This document shows positions 20,758 through 33,014 of a stretch of 64,000 nt of DNA, piece by piece. The first letter of the stretch is position 1. Every line of letters begins with the position of its first letter. A program made the position numbers and the translations under genes. The notes beneath the pieces were generated by a model that was not told the origin of the DNA, searched no databases, and saw nothing but the letters and a program-made list of their open reading frames with translations. Source of the DNA: Toxonevra muliebris (lineage: Eukaryota; Arthropoda; Insecta; Diptera; Pallopteridae); the NCBI GenBank assembly GCA_963691655.1, contig OY829326.1, positions 94,605,235-94,669,234 of the forward strand, written 5' to 3'.

Positions 20758-21559
20758 GGCCCTTATTATGAACTGCGTTTGATCTTCGACTGTAGTCAAT
20801 GCCCTGATCGAACGAATTTGAGTTTGGTATTATGACGTGCTTTGGACAGAGAATAGCGCTATTGTGAATTTCGCTCATTTTGACTTGTTCACGATAGTAT
20901 ATTTCCAACAGCTGATCGTCGTTTTGAAAAATAAATACGATTAGCTTAAAAATGAAGTAGAAAAAATAAGAGCAAAATAGTTGACTAAAAAGGGATTATG
21001 GTTCAACGATTCATCGGAAGAGGATGAGAGGTTGATGGAACTGGCCAGAAGTAGAAAACGATTAAGTGAAGCCTTTCGAAGAAGCTTTGCCATCTATAAA
21101 ACTTGTGTGCAGATTTCTACAGAACTTGCGACTATCCAAGGAAACGTTTGTGCACTTGATGACCATTACAGATGAACTGCTCAAGCAATGCACATGAGCA
21201 AGATCAATTCCAAACATATTAAAATTGGCAAAAGTTCTGCGATTGAGGAGATACCCTTTGTAATCAAAGGATATGCTAACTGCAATTTGTTGCTCACCAC
21301 TTTTGACCTGCATAAAATTTACAAAAACCTTTTAAAATTAGTTTTTAGTCCTCAAAAAGCTACAAAAAATTGCAAAATACTTACATTTTTAACAATTATT
21401 ACTCAGCATGCACGTATCGAAAGCAAAATTATGTTCGATAAAAAATTCGATACGCAACGAAAATTTCGACAGGGCTGCACTGCTCATAATAAGAACTTTA
21501 CATTCGATTTTTGATAATCAGCGAAGATAGAACGACGAAAGCAGTTCATAATAAGGGCC
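20758..21559 (+). mobile_element. PIF/Harbinger-like element, internally deleted
   Basis: A perfect 19-bp inverted repeat GGCCCTTATTATGAACTGC is at 20758-20776 and in reverse complement at 21541-21559, each flanked by ATA (a possible 3-bp duplication). GGCCCTTATTAT ends are typical of Harbinger elements. An ORF in frame with 20981-21175 reads NDSSEEDERLMELARSRKRL, an acidic-then-basic N-terminal pattern like HARBI1-type transposases, and then stops. The catalytic DDE part is absent, so this is a deletion derivative. Confidence 0.65.
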
Positions 21560-22479
21560 ATAGTCAAAGTATTTTAGGTATATATTAAAGCTGCAATAAT
21601 TACACTACTCTACAAATTAACGAAAACTTTCACCACAACGAATGGCGATAACATTTTCTATAGTAAAATTTTCCGTAGAATCCGAATATCTTAATGATTT
21701 TCTTCGATTGGCCCCAATTTTCCATGTAAATGGCAAAATTCAAAAAGTGCACTGTTGAGAGCAAATACTTCACATAAATGCTTGTAAAAACTTTAATTTT
21801 CAGCCAATGAATTTTAGATATTTACATATTTTAGATGAGAGTCAGGCAAAAATTTTAAGATAAAACACTTGCCAATAATAACTGTAATATTGCTGTTATG
21901 ATCAAAAATAGGTACAAAAAATTCAATTTTTTTGTTATTTTTCAAATAAATTTTAACTTTGAAGCCCTATATCTCAAAACTATTATATGGGTAATAAAAA
22001 GTTAGCCCACCTATCTTATTTACAATTGAACTGCATTCAAATATTATCAATATTCGAACTTTACTTTTTTGAATTGTTTCCACCTGCGTTACACTGAGCG
22101 ACGTAGTGTCAGGCTGGCGTGTTTGTAAGCCATGCATGGCACACTAGAGCTGCCATAGTAGGCCGATTTTCAAAAACTATAATTTTTCGTATGGAAAAAT
22201 GTGAGGGTGGGGATGCAAATAAGCATGGAATTCTTTGAATTGCTATCTGGCGATTCCGAGTGGTTTCGGGTTGAGCATTTAGGCTCTTTACTAGGAAAAA
22301 TGTTGACATAAATCAAAGTCTGAGAAGTGCGGAAAAATTTAAAAGTCACTAAAAACTTTATCTTTCTTCATTTGACGAAACTTTCAAAGCTTATTCCAAG
22401 CGGCAACACTAATTCTCTGTTAACGTCTCATTTATTGTGAAATGCATAACGCGCCTAATTTTACTAAATTAAAAGATAA
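21560..22479. other. Non-coding spacer, nothing recognised
   Basis: AT-rich DNA without supported genes or repeat ends. Confidence 0.4.
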
Positions 22480-23560
22480 ATATTAGACTCATTATGGACT
22501 AAAAACCAGACCTAGACCAAAAACTAGTGCAAAAATTGTATCAAATACAGGACAAAAATCCAAAGACAACTGGAACAAAACTGAGACCAAAATTCAAACT
22601 AAAATCAGATAGAAATTTATGCGGGAATTTCGACCAAATTTCAAACTAAAATTCAAATCCTTTTTCAGATCGAAGTTCAAACCAAGAAAAGAACCAGATA
22701 AAAAATCTAGATCAACATGAGACCAAATTCAGATTAAAATCTCGATTATGACTTTTCTGATGGATTTATATTGTTAAATGATTTATTTTGAGAAAACAAT
22801 TTGAAGGAAATTTTAATTTCCTTTGAGAAAAAATTTTGATGAAATAATTGGATACATCTTTATTTTATGAGTCATTTTTGGTCGAAACAAAAACCCGAAA
22901 AAAAATTAAGCTAAAATAAGAGTTGATTTGGATAGTACTTTAAACGAATTTTTAAAATATATATTCATATCACTCTTAGCAGCGACATCACTATTAATAT
23001 CGGCCTGGTGGTGAGTTTACGATCTTACAACTCCATAACCAAGCATTTAATTTTTATGAAAAATTAAATACGTTCTTTAAGTCTGTCATACATTACATAA
23101 AATGTAAATATATCTTAATTTGACCAAAAAACCAATACATTTTAAATTACTACGAGATCCGTACACGCTTTCGGGTACCGGACAGCAACCGGTTAAAAAT
23201 TAAATTAAAAACCCAAAATCAGACCGAATCAAAACCAAAATCAGTTTTGAAATTCATTCTAAAATTCAAAAAAAAATTTAGACCTAAGACTAATAGTTAG
23301 ACAAAACTTAAGGCCAAAAGGCCAAATACCTAACGAAAGTAACCTAAAATTCAGATCAGACTAAAAACTAGTAGCTGATAATATTTACATCAAAAAATTT
23401 TAATTTAATTCCAGACGAATTCGGACCATATTTTAAAACAAAATTCAGACTGATTTCGGACCGAAATTCAGACCAAAATAGTATGAAAATCAAGCCAATT
23501 CACACAAAAAATATTAACCACAGCTCAAACTAAGAGTCAGATTAAAACTGAGGCTAAAGT
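22480..23560. repeat. Degenerate ~12-bp tandem repeat arrays
   Basis: At 22490-22745 and again at 23205-23560 the + strand repeats a loose unit of the form AAAWTCAGACYA / ACCAAAATTCAAAC dozens of times. The intervening stretch is ordinary AT-rich sequence. A short related stretch is at 57190-57290. The drift between units suggests an old minisatellite. Confidence 0.55.
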
Positions 23561-23704
23561 ATATACTTTTCACTGCTGATGGCTTTTTTTTTGGCAAAAT
23601 GATTTCTCAAAAATGACTGTTTACTATTAGATTATCGGGTTCTGGAGGGGGAGGGCTTCAGCCCCTCTATAACCCTTCCCCCTCTGGATACGCTACTGAT
23701 CTAC

Positions 23705-24180
23705 ATGGTTACTTCGTTGGCAAATAAAGGTGAATATAGACAAGTCAGCAAATATCACGTTTTCATTAAGAAGAGGGGAATGTCCTCCGTGAAATCTGAA
23801 TGGAATTACTATCCCCAAACGTAACAGTGTTAAATATTTAAATATTTAGGAGTACACCTTGATAAAAGATTGGATTGGAAAGAGCATATAAAAGCGAAGA
23901 GACTACACCTTAACATAAAAACAAAATGCATGTACTGGTTATTTGTTCCGAAATCAGAGCTGAGTCTTGAGAACAAACTACTTCTTTTTAATACGATATT
24001 GAAACCAGTTTGGACATACGGAGTTCAATTGTGGGGTACCATTAGTAATTCAAACTTATAAATACTACAACGCTATCAACCCAAAACACTAAGATTCTTA
24101 GCAAAAGCACCCTGGTTTGTAACTAACAACGCATTGCACAAAGACCTAAATATTCTAAAGGTAAAAGCTCACTAATGTAG
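23705..24180 (+). pseudogene. jockey-like LINE reverse-transcriptase fragment
   Basis: Conceptual translation, with a few frame breaks, gives LLRWQIKVNIDKSANITF, then KYLGVHLDKRLDWKEHIKAK, MYWLFVPKSELSLENKLLLF and LKPVWTYGVQLWGT, then LQRYQPKTLRFLAKAPW. This is the C-terminal (thumb) part of a jockey-clade reverse transcriptase. Stops follow SNSNL and KAH. Both ends of the element are missing. Confidence 0.8.
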
Positions 24181-24429
24181 CTCAATATCGCTTTGGGAGG
24201 ATATTTTTTACATTTCCCCCAGCTTCTATTTGCATATCTTTTGAAGTTTTATTGGTATTATTACATTTGATTTATCTTTATTTTATGAATATTAGCTATA
24301 TTAGATCGAACCGTTATAGCTCTCCTGTTTCTGGTACTAATGTAATACGAGGTTTATGAAATGCTCTTTTTATATAATAATTAATTTTGGAAATGAAGAG
24401 CTTTTGAAAGGTAGCCTCGGCCAAGGATA

Positions 24430-25299
24430 CCACCTTGATCAAAAAGTTCCCGGAATTTATTCAGAAAATTAAAAATACAAGTTTATTCATCTAAATCTAT
24501 ATTGTCCCCTTCAAATTAATCCCCATCGACTGCAACACACTTATGCCAACGCTTGATTTAATCCTCGAAACATTTTTTATATTTGTTTTTCGGTATGTCC
24601 ATCAGTGCTTCCTGCGATTTTTCCATTACTTCCTCTCGGCTGCTGAAACGCGTTCCCCGTAATGGTTTTTTAACTCGATTGAACAGAAAGAAGACACAGG
24701 GAGCCAAATCCGGTGAATTCGGTTGCTGTTGGATGGTAAATATTTGTTGCATTTTTCGTCAAAAAATTACGAATAATGATGGCACTGTGCGACGGTGCGT
24801 TATCATGGTGCAAAATCCACGAGTTTTCTGCCCACAATTCTGGTCTCTTTCGGCGAATTGCCGAAATTGAAATTGCTTTTGTTTTACTTTATCAACGTTT
24901 TCGTCGGTTTTCTATGTCGATGGTCTGCCTCAGCGTTCGTCATCTTCGATTGACTCACGAAAACTTTTGAACCGCTCGTGGCTATGGTAAACGACCTTTT
25001 TCTTTAGAGAATCGTTGCCAAAACACTTTTCCAACATTTCCAACGTTCCATTAAATCAGTTTTTTACGCAAAATTTAATACAATACAATTTAATAAAATT
25101 GTAAAAAATCGCCAACACACACAGAGATAGATGTACTCTTGGCTACGTAACTTTAGCAAATGTCAAGCTATGACGCTAAGATTTAAAGGGAATATCAACA
25201 ACAGATGTACCAACTTAACAAAACTTAAAAACAGAGCTCAAGTCGGAACGATGGGAGCGCCACACGGTGGTTATTCCGGGAACTTTTTGATCAAGGTGG
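24430..25299 (-). mobile_element. mariner element, defective
   Basis: The ends CCACCTTGATCAAAAAGTTC (24430) and its reverse complement (ending 25299) are flanked by TA. On the minus strand the transposase is recognisable: RRKRPELWAENSWILHHDNA then PSH near 24850-24800 (second catalytic Asp block), then a frame break and NSPDLAPCVFFLFNRVKKPL (third catalytic Asp) and FSSREEVMEKSQEALMDIPK at 24720-24590. The N-terminal half is missing or unreadable. At 870 bp it is shorter than a typical 1.3-kb mariner. Confidence 0.85.
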
Positions 25300-26129
25300 T
25301 AAATCATTTTCGGGTCATAGATGGCAGCATTTTATTTGTCTCTTTACCATAGTTTTAAAAATTTGTTTACAATTTTCGTATTCCATGTTATAATAATAAA
25401 GATTTTTGTGTGATAGAACTTAAATTGTATTTGTTTTCAATGATAAGCACATTTTCCTCTGGCATGAAACGTGTAAGAATTAAAACAATACAAATTTTAT
25501 ATGGGTCCAGGCCACCTCGGAAATTGTAGGTTTCGGGTCGATATAAAGAAAATTCCGGATGGGAAAGAGAAAATCTGAATACAGGGTAGGAATCAGCGAC
25601 ATTGAATTATTATTCTTAAATTTCTATTAATCCTCGGCCAATTACAAACCAATCTACAACTGAATAAATGTTTCCTATTGTTAATATTTACCACGATTCT
25701 TTACCATCGAAATAGATCACAGAAATTGTGAAATGATTTGCTACAAGAACAGGTTTTCCCCAAAATGCGTATCGTTCCATTAAGTTTTCACACGGCTATA
25801 CCTTCGAAACAATTAGACATCGAAATAAAGCTTATGAATAAGCAAAAAAAAAATGCCTATGTACGTAACGCTCCAGTCCGCGATTTGGTTCATATGGAGA
25901 ATTTATGTGCCCCCCCCCCCTCCCCCCAAAAAAACGATTCCTGTATCCGCCACTGACCTAGTAGTAGTAAAATAATATTCTATGCGATTATAAGCAACAA
26001 ATAATTAAGTATCAGATTGTGCGGGGAAAATGTGTGTCGGAACAGCTTAGCATACTCTGATTAATTTGAAAATTTGAGATATTAGGTTTGTGAAACTCAA
26101 AAACTTATAACACCGGCAAATTTAATCCA
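25300..26129. other. Non-coding spacer with a C-run transposon-like end
   Basis: A run of C at 25910-25927 followed by CGATTCCTGTATCCGCCACTG at 25935-25955 resembles the right end of a hAT-type element. A similar text GGATACGCTACTG ends at 23697. No matching left ends or target duplications were found. Confidence 0.3.
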
Positions 26130-26430
26130 ATTCCAGGGCATAGGAACATTGAAGGCTATGAAAAGGCCGATGAATTAGCGAGGGAGTTCACTTCTCAGGC
26201 GCAATCAGTATCGAATTCGAAGCAGTTATACTCTTTTACTTACTCAGCGTCGTAGATAACAGATGCCAAAGATTCTCCACCTGCGTTGCAAGTAAGAAAT
26301 TTGACCAATATACGACTACAGATGGATCTGGTGCCTACTTGATCATGCTTGTCCCGACTTTGTCAGACAGACTGCAGTACCGATAGGGCACTGAATAATG
26401 GGAAAACACCAGCAGGGCAGAGCAAACTGA
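26130..26430 (+). pseudogene. LINE RNase H fragment
   Basis: At about 26137-26205 the reading GHRNIEGYEKADELAREFTS matches the GH-x-x-I-x-G-N-E-x-AD-x-LA block of retrotransposon RNase H. Downstream text still looks like former coding DNA but has no intact frame. It is an isolated fragment. Confidence 0.6.
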
Positions 26431-28334
26431 ACCCATTACACAAGCTCTTTCCTAGAACATGAAACCTACAACTTTATCATTGAATTGAAATATGCTTCCT
26501 TTTTTTTTGACAATACACAAAGTACATTTTATTTATTTAAATTTTTCTCAGAATTTACAAAATGTTACAATTTATTTCGTACATTTACAAATAGATTCTT
26601 ATAATTTTTTCGGCAATTTTCTTAGTTTTTAGCTAAATTTAATATAAAATATATGAAAGTTTTTTTATTTTTTGTTTTTTATTTATTGAAATACAAATAG
26701 AGTATTGAAAAACTTTGCTGTTGTTGTGTGGTGTCAAACAATTTATTTTTTTTTTTTTTGCTCATACAATAATATCAATTATACATATATGTATATAAAT
26801 ATTTGTTTAAATACAATTTTTTACGTTTTAAATGAATAAAATTGAATAAAATATAATAATTGTGATTATTTATAAAAAGCATGATAGATACAACATAGTA
26901 AACAGAATAACTTAACATTAGAAGAAGAAAAACTTCAGTTTCTGATATGAAATAAATGAAATAAATTCTGAATTTTAATTTTATTTAACTAAATTTTTAA
27001 TTTTTCTTACATTTTTTGTTTTACTAGGAAAAGAAAATAAGCAAATAAAAAAATATGGCATTGTGCGATTTTTTGTTTGATTGTTTTGATTTTTAAATAG
27101 GTAGGAATTTTTTTTTATTTCAATACAAAATTTATATTATGGCAATGCAAACTTGTATGCGATTTTTTGTTTTTTTAATTAAAGTAAAACCGAATCAGTT
27201 TTTGAAAGTATGAAAATAAAAATTTCAAGCATTTTTCTTAGGGAGTATGAAGGTAGCATAAGAAAAAGCGCGACTGATGTTCTGTAATTGAATTTGGATT
27301 TCTTAAAGATCTCTTTCATTTGTCTTTTGAAGGCTGTGATTGAATAAATTTGTTTCTAATATTTCATGGTTTATGGTTCTATTTTTCTATCAATAGATTA
27401 TCCAAAATTTCAGTTCTTTGGATGCTGGTTTTTGTTTAGATTTATTGGTTTGTGCAGTAAATAAATATTTTATCAGATTTGCCAAAGGGAATAATGTTTT
27501 TATTTGTTAAAAATATCGGGAGAGCACCAAAAAAATCGGGAGAAACCCAAAATGGCTTAAAACTTAGTTATCGACGTTTTCATAACTAAATACCAATATA
27601 ATTAGTAACAATTAGTTACATAGTTAAGAGTAGCTTTACTTGATCAATAAGTTTTGAGTTTTGAGAACATAATTGAAAATACTCTCATCATTTCATTCTC
27701 TCTTTAGTGATTATTATGGCAGTGAATTAAGAGTGCTCTAACGATTAAAAACCACATCTTCGAGACGTCCCTAGATAAGGAGGAGAACCATAAACGAGTT
27801 GAAATATTTCCATAAATAAATGTTTCCACATTCACAAGAACAAAATAGGTCAAAAGTGATGCACGGGAATTTGAAATAAAAAAAAAACTGGGCAATGGCA
27901 TCATCAGCGAATCATTCATTAGCAATGCCAAAGTCAAATAAGGATACCCAGTTTCTGCTTTTATCTTCGCTATTGCTCTAATCACGAAGTTATGGCAAAC
28001 TTATGTTCTGTAAGAAGAGGTGTAATATAATGCCCCAATCGTCAACTACAGGACTTGGACTTAGTCAGCGATATATACCTATTTCCTCACAAACTCAGTT
28101 ATATGAAGGCGAAAACAGATCATTTGATGAGAGCAGCTCGTTACATTGGTCTCGAGATCAACATCAAAATCATTTAATTTCAAAGCTGAACTCCGACATT
28201 TTTAATTTCAAATTTGCTACTTCGATTCCTTTAATTTATGTTTTGGAACACCCATTCAATTTAGGCTCCTTTTTTACCAAAAAAAAAAAATCATGGAGAA
28301 AAGCAAAAAGTGGAGTGGATATGCCTGATAGGAC
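26431..28334. other. AT-rich, T-run-rich non-coding DNA
   Basis: Bases 26500-27240 are strongly T-rich on the + strand. An ORF of 111 codons at 28003-28338 is unrecognised. Nothing else is supported. Confidence 0.4.
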
Positions 28335-28600
28335 ATAAAATGGTGTAGCTTTGGGGTTAAGATATAATAATGGATAATAATTTTATTCGGTTCATTAAAT
28401 CTCAAGCAGCCAGATGGTTTGGTAATGTAGAAAGGATGCTAGAAAAAAAAAACAAAACAGGTATTTAAAATTACTTGCTGGAGTAAGAAAAAGAGGATGT
28501 ATAAATGATGCAGCTTTGATGTTGTATGACCAGAAGGAGAAAAGCAATGAGAGAAAGGCAGTAGTAGCGGAAACACTGAATATAAATATTCTTCACTAAC
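28335..28600 (+). pseudogene. LINE reverse-transcriptase C-terminal relic
   Basis: Reads FIRFIKSQAARWFGNVERM near 28381-28440, the familiar LRWxGHVxRM tail block of several LINE clades, then VFKITCWSKKRGCINDAAL-like text in broken frames, and ends with ERKAVVAETLNINI before a stop near 28598. It is heavily decayed. Confidence 0.6.
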
Positions 28601-29649
28601 TAAATAGATAAGTGATTGCTTTGAAAGTGGCAGTGGATGCAGTATGCTCTAAAAATTCGGAACATAGTTTTTGTTAGTTTGTAAGACAGTTCGTTTGATG
28701 ATGACAATTCAGATTCAAATTATAAACTATCTCAGAAACTGGCGGATCCAGGCTTGGAATTTTTGCATAATAGTCAGTGTTTTTGAAGATAAGAATTGCA
28801 ATTCTCTCTTTGAAAAATAAACAGGTAGTTTTAATGCCTCCAGAATAATCAAGGCCCAATAAACATATGCAGTCATTGAAGTTTTGTCAAGAAACAAATA
28901 AAATCAAAAACTATTAAAAGGAACTTTAATTGCTATTCCCAAAACAAAAACAATTTTCTCGTCCAAAATAAGGAGAAATTCTTGAATTTTAGAGTAGTTA
29001 ATCCTAATATGAGAAGTAGGTTTGTTGTTTGGCGACTCACCCCTCTCCTTATTTTGTATGAAAAATACTTTTCTCAAAGAACGTTCGTTACTTTTTTGAA
29101 GCTCAGTAGAGTATGCTATTTTTTAGTAACTGAAAATCCCAGAATGAGGTGATGTTGAAGTAAGTAAAAAGTGTTCAGAATTTTAAAACAATTAATTTTT
29201 TCTCAAACACCAAATACGTAATAATTAAAATTAATAATATTTAAGGCGGATTTTAATTCTCAGATATATTCAACTTAAAATATTTTGTAGTTGTAAAGAG
29301 CTGGAAATCCTTTTTCAATACCCATCTGATTTTTACCTGCTGCAATTATTTTACCCGTGCTGAAGGAATTCAACTTCTTTTAAGATTATTGAAAATAAAC
29401 AATGTTTTTCTATGTATATTTCTTTGTTGAAATTAAATTGGACTACATAATTTTTAATTATAGCCAAAAAATACGAAAAATACCAGTTTTGGTTAGCTTC
29501 TAGTCCGGTCCTAAAAATACTTTAATTTTGAAAAGCTCAAACCTGAAAATACCAACCCAATTTTCTAGTGTCTATAAAATCCAGAAACAATTTTTTTTAA
29601 AAAAGATTCACCGTAAGTTATTATTATTTACCATTTGAACCGTTCTAGT
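28601..29649. other. Non-coding spacer, nothing recognised
   Basis: AT-rich DNA with chance ORFs only. Confidence 0.4.
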
Positions 29650-30340
29650 GTTTGGATCCATTACTGGAAGGGACAGAGAATTGGAGAGGAAGGTCATAAG
29701 GATGCAGAAGCAAAATCCCACCTTGTCATTTCGGAATTTGGCAAAAACTGAACCACGTTAGAGTTTTAAGAATAAAGCAGAGGCACAATATGAAGTCCTA
29801 CAAAAAATATGTCGTGCCCCGAAGTGAAGAAAAACAAAAAAATTTTACAATTAAATGAAGCTATACAAGCACCTCATGACCAACAAAAACAAACTTGTAT
29901 TATCATGGATGACGAAACGTGCATCAAAAAAGACTTTCGTACACTGCCCGGCAAAGAATATTTTTCTGCGGTTGATCGATCTAGGGTTTCTGAAAAGTTT
30001 AAAACTATTCAACCAGAAAAGTTTCCTAAGCTTACGGTGTGGCAGGCCATTTGCCAATGTAGTAAACGCATCACTCAATTTGTGACGACAGGGTCGGTTA
30101 ACTCGAAAATTTTTTTAAACGAATGCTTGAAAAAAATACTTCGGTCTTTAATTTAAAGTCACAAAACTCCTACTATTCATCGATTGGTACCAAAACTAAA
30201 AATATTATTTTTGTTGAGAAATAGTTAAATCCACCTAAGTGTCCAGAACTAAGGCGCATTGAAAGATATTAGGCTATTATAAAAACGAAATATATTTGTC
30301 TAGTTAAAAACTTTAATAAGTTAAAAAAAATTCCTGTATT
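29650..30340 (+). pseudogene. mariner-type transposase relic
   Basis: An open segment at 29809-30156 reads CIIMDDETCIKKDFRTLPGK (first catalytic Asp in DDET), KFPKLTVWQAICQCSKRITQ and VNSKIFLNECLKKIL. Beyond its stop the same strand continues with LNPPKCPELRRIERY-like text near 30222-30268, the third catalytic-region block. Upstream, near 29690-29750, KVIRMQKQNPTLSFRNLAKT resembles the helix-turn-helix region. Ends were not identified. Confidence 0.75.
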
Positions 30341-30362
30341 TGTTGCCTACAAAAATGATCAA

Positions 30363-30830
30363 CAGGGAGCGGAAAAAAGGCAAAATAAAATTTATAACCC
30401 ATAGCAGGGTTTCTCAAACTGTGGTACGTGTACCACCAGTGGTACCTGAAGCCTCCAAAAGTGGCACACTAGCAGATAATAGACTGCAAACTAAATAAGC
30501 GATGGCTGCATTTTATTAAAAATCTTTATTTTCGCACATTTTTTACATTTTACAATCTGTGGCATGTTTATCGGTTTTCTTATAACGCTACAGTTTTGAT
30601 GGACATAAAGTACAAAAAGTTTTTTTAGTTTGATCCACATTGTACATTGATGGTACGCGAAAAAAAGCTGAAGAACCTCTGATCAGTATTCAAAGATTTT
30701 TCAAATATTTTTCATTTCTATTTTTTTCTTTCTCACAAACGACATAGTCAAAAATGCAAAAATCTGAAATTTTAAAATCCATGCTAACTATAGATGGAAA
30801 ATTTTCTTTTGCCTTTTTTTCCGCTCCCTG
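30363..30830. mobile_element. Composite hAT-type elements
   Basis: The outer ends carry CAGGGAGCGGAAAAAAGGCA (30363) and the matching reverse complement ending 30830. Similarity extends about 45 bp inward to ATAG. Directly after that, at 30404, an inner end CAGGGTTTCTCAAACTGTGG begins; its partner GAACCTCTG at about 30681 is weak. CAGNGGTTCTCAAAC is a classic hAT end. Flanking 8-mers ATGATCAA and ATCATAAA are only partly alike, so the target duplication is not secure. Confidence 0.65.
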
Positions 30831-31399
30831 ATCATAAATATTGAATATAGATATTGAATAAAAGTTTGAGTTTTTTTATTTAAAATATGAACAAAATTTA
30901 GTTTTACTTCTCGCAAATTATGATGAACCATGTCTTAGTCGGATTTATAATAGCTATTTACTACTGGTAATATCACTCTCTGTTTGAATATAGAGATAAA
31001 ACAAATCGAGTTTTTAATTCACATTTGTACATTTTTAGGTAAGAATTTTTCAAAGATTTGATCATTTTAAGGATGGGATCAAAAACTGACTTAGTACGAA
31101 TCGGAAGAAAAACATTATCAGTTTCCAGCGAACTGAATTTATAAACGATAGAAAAAGCCCAAAATTGGCATTTCCGTACTTTTGGGCTTAAGATTTCCTA
31201 ACATGATAGAAAATATACATAGAAAACTATTGCTTGTTTTCAATCATCCTCAATTTATTCAATGCCAATGGAAAGAAATTTATTTCGCATTAGATTACAT
31301 TTGCATTTTGAATGCAAATTACATTTTTATTTTGCTTACATTCAATGCTAATATTTTAAAAAATTGTTGATGAAGTTTACAGACTTTTTTCTTTCCAGC
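30831..31399. other. Non-coding spacer, nothing recognised
   Basis: AT-rich DNA without supported features. Confidence 0.4.
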
Positions 31400-32834
31400 C
31401 AAACATTTTCTTCTCTCAAAGGTAAATGCTTAAAATTCTTATTTCCATTGCATTAAATTTAAAATAAATGCTTTTTGTCCCTTTTAATTTTAGTTTTTCA
31501 TATTTGAGATTGATTTTTTTTTTTTTTAGTTTGGTTAAAATATTTTTTTAGTGTTTTACTTATACCTTTAGTTTTATTTATTTGTTAATAAAAGAAATTT
31601 AAAAAAAAAAAAAAATGAATGAATTTATAATTTGTAGCATAAGTTACGTTGGTTTGTGTGTGTTTGTTTGTTATTTTAAAAGGTAAATATTAATTAATTT
31701 TTATGATCTGCAGTAAGATTCAAAATTTTTATATCGTTTTCGGAATATAATTTTTGTTTTTGTTTTTTCTTTTTAATGCCATAAATATATATATAGTGTT
31801 TTATAAGAGAAAATTTGTTTTGTTTTTTTCTCACTTCATTAGAAATTGGCTTTGATAGTAATTTTTAATTATGCTTTGTTTGAAAAGGCCTCAAAATGCG
31901 TTTCGAAATTTATAATTTTGTTTTTTGTTTTTTGTTTTGTTTTTCTTTTTAGTTTTTCATAAACGTAGATAAGTTCTGAATATATTTATGTAAATTACAT
32001 CAAGTACGTTTTATTTATTTGTTCTTTTGGTTTTTGGTTGTTTATAGTAAAAATTTACTATAGTAGTTTCTTTTATTAATGGGTGGTTGTGGTTGTATTA
32101 AGTAGTTCTTCTCTTTTTAATACTAAATATTTGATTTGTATTGATTTTTAGATTTTTCATATCATTTTAATTATGATAAAAACGGAAGTGATTTTAAGTA
32201 AATGTCGATGGCAATTAAAAATTATCGGAAATATGTGATGTTATAAAGAATTTCTTGGTTTCTGATTTTATACACAATAATAAAATGCATGAGATTAAAG
32301 GGAGAGAAAATTGATGCATTAAACATTTTTACTTAAAAAATTGATTTTTATATATTAATAAAAATAAAACAAAATTCTCTATATAAATGAATATAGTAAA
32401 TGTCAAATGAAACAAAAAAAGATTGTTTTCAGCATTTATACCCTTACGATTTCCGTTTCCGTTTGTCTCTTTTTCCTTCTACTATTATTTATGTTTCTTT
32501 TGTTTGTTTGTTTTATTCTTAAACGCATTTCTGTTGCCAACTTTTTATGAATCCCTAAACTACCTGCTGTCACTTACTTATTCTTCTTCTCTTTGGGTTT
32601 CTCCTATTATTTTATTTTGTTTCTAATATTATTATTATTATTTTTCTCTTTTACTTTAGTTTCTTAATCTTTTCAATTATTTTCTTTCTTTCTTTTGCCG
32701 GCATTAGTGATAAACATTTTTAAGCTATTTTCTTCTTTTTTTTTCAATTTCATTTACGTCATTATCATGTCATCATGTTGGTGTTGTTGTTGTTGTTGCT
32801 GTTGTTGTTATTCATGAAAGTTCTGTGCTAAATT
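31400..32834 (-). other. Probable 3' UTR of flotillin-2
   Basis: Lies directly after the Flo2 stop on the minus strand. It is strongly T-rich on the + strand (A-rich in the sense orientation), mirroring the 3' UTR of eIF4H. A CAG/CAA-type repeat (TGTTGTTGTTGTTGCTGTTG on +) is at 32782-32810. Several TTTATT motifs could be reverse polyadenylation signals; the end cannot be fixed. Confidence 0.45.
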
Positions 32835-33014
32835 TCACGCCTTTGCTCCTGGTATTTTCGATAGCACCTTCGATAGATCAACACCGGTTAAAGCGTTAAT
32901 CGTTGGTGGCAATTGTGCCACCAGGCGTGTTACATCGTTTGTTATATTATCATTGCCACCGATAAGAACGATTTCATCGGTTTTCGCCAGTGGTGCAGCG
33001 ATTTCGGCAGCAAT
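32835..33014 (-). CDS. Flo2: Flotillin-2 last exon
   Basis: The minus-strand acceptor TTTTTTCAG precedes 33014 and the stop is TGA at 32835-32837. It encodes IAAEIAAPLAKTDEIVLIGG through the C-terminus. It is entered in phase 0, matching the preceding exon. Confidence 0.95.
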   Translation of the reverse strand: MAAEIAAPLAKTDEIVLIGGNDNITNDVTRLVAQLPPTINALTGVDLSKVLSKIPGAKA

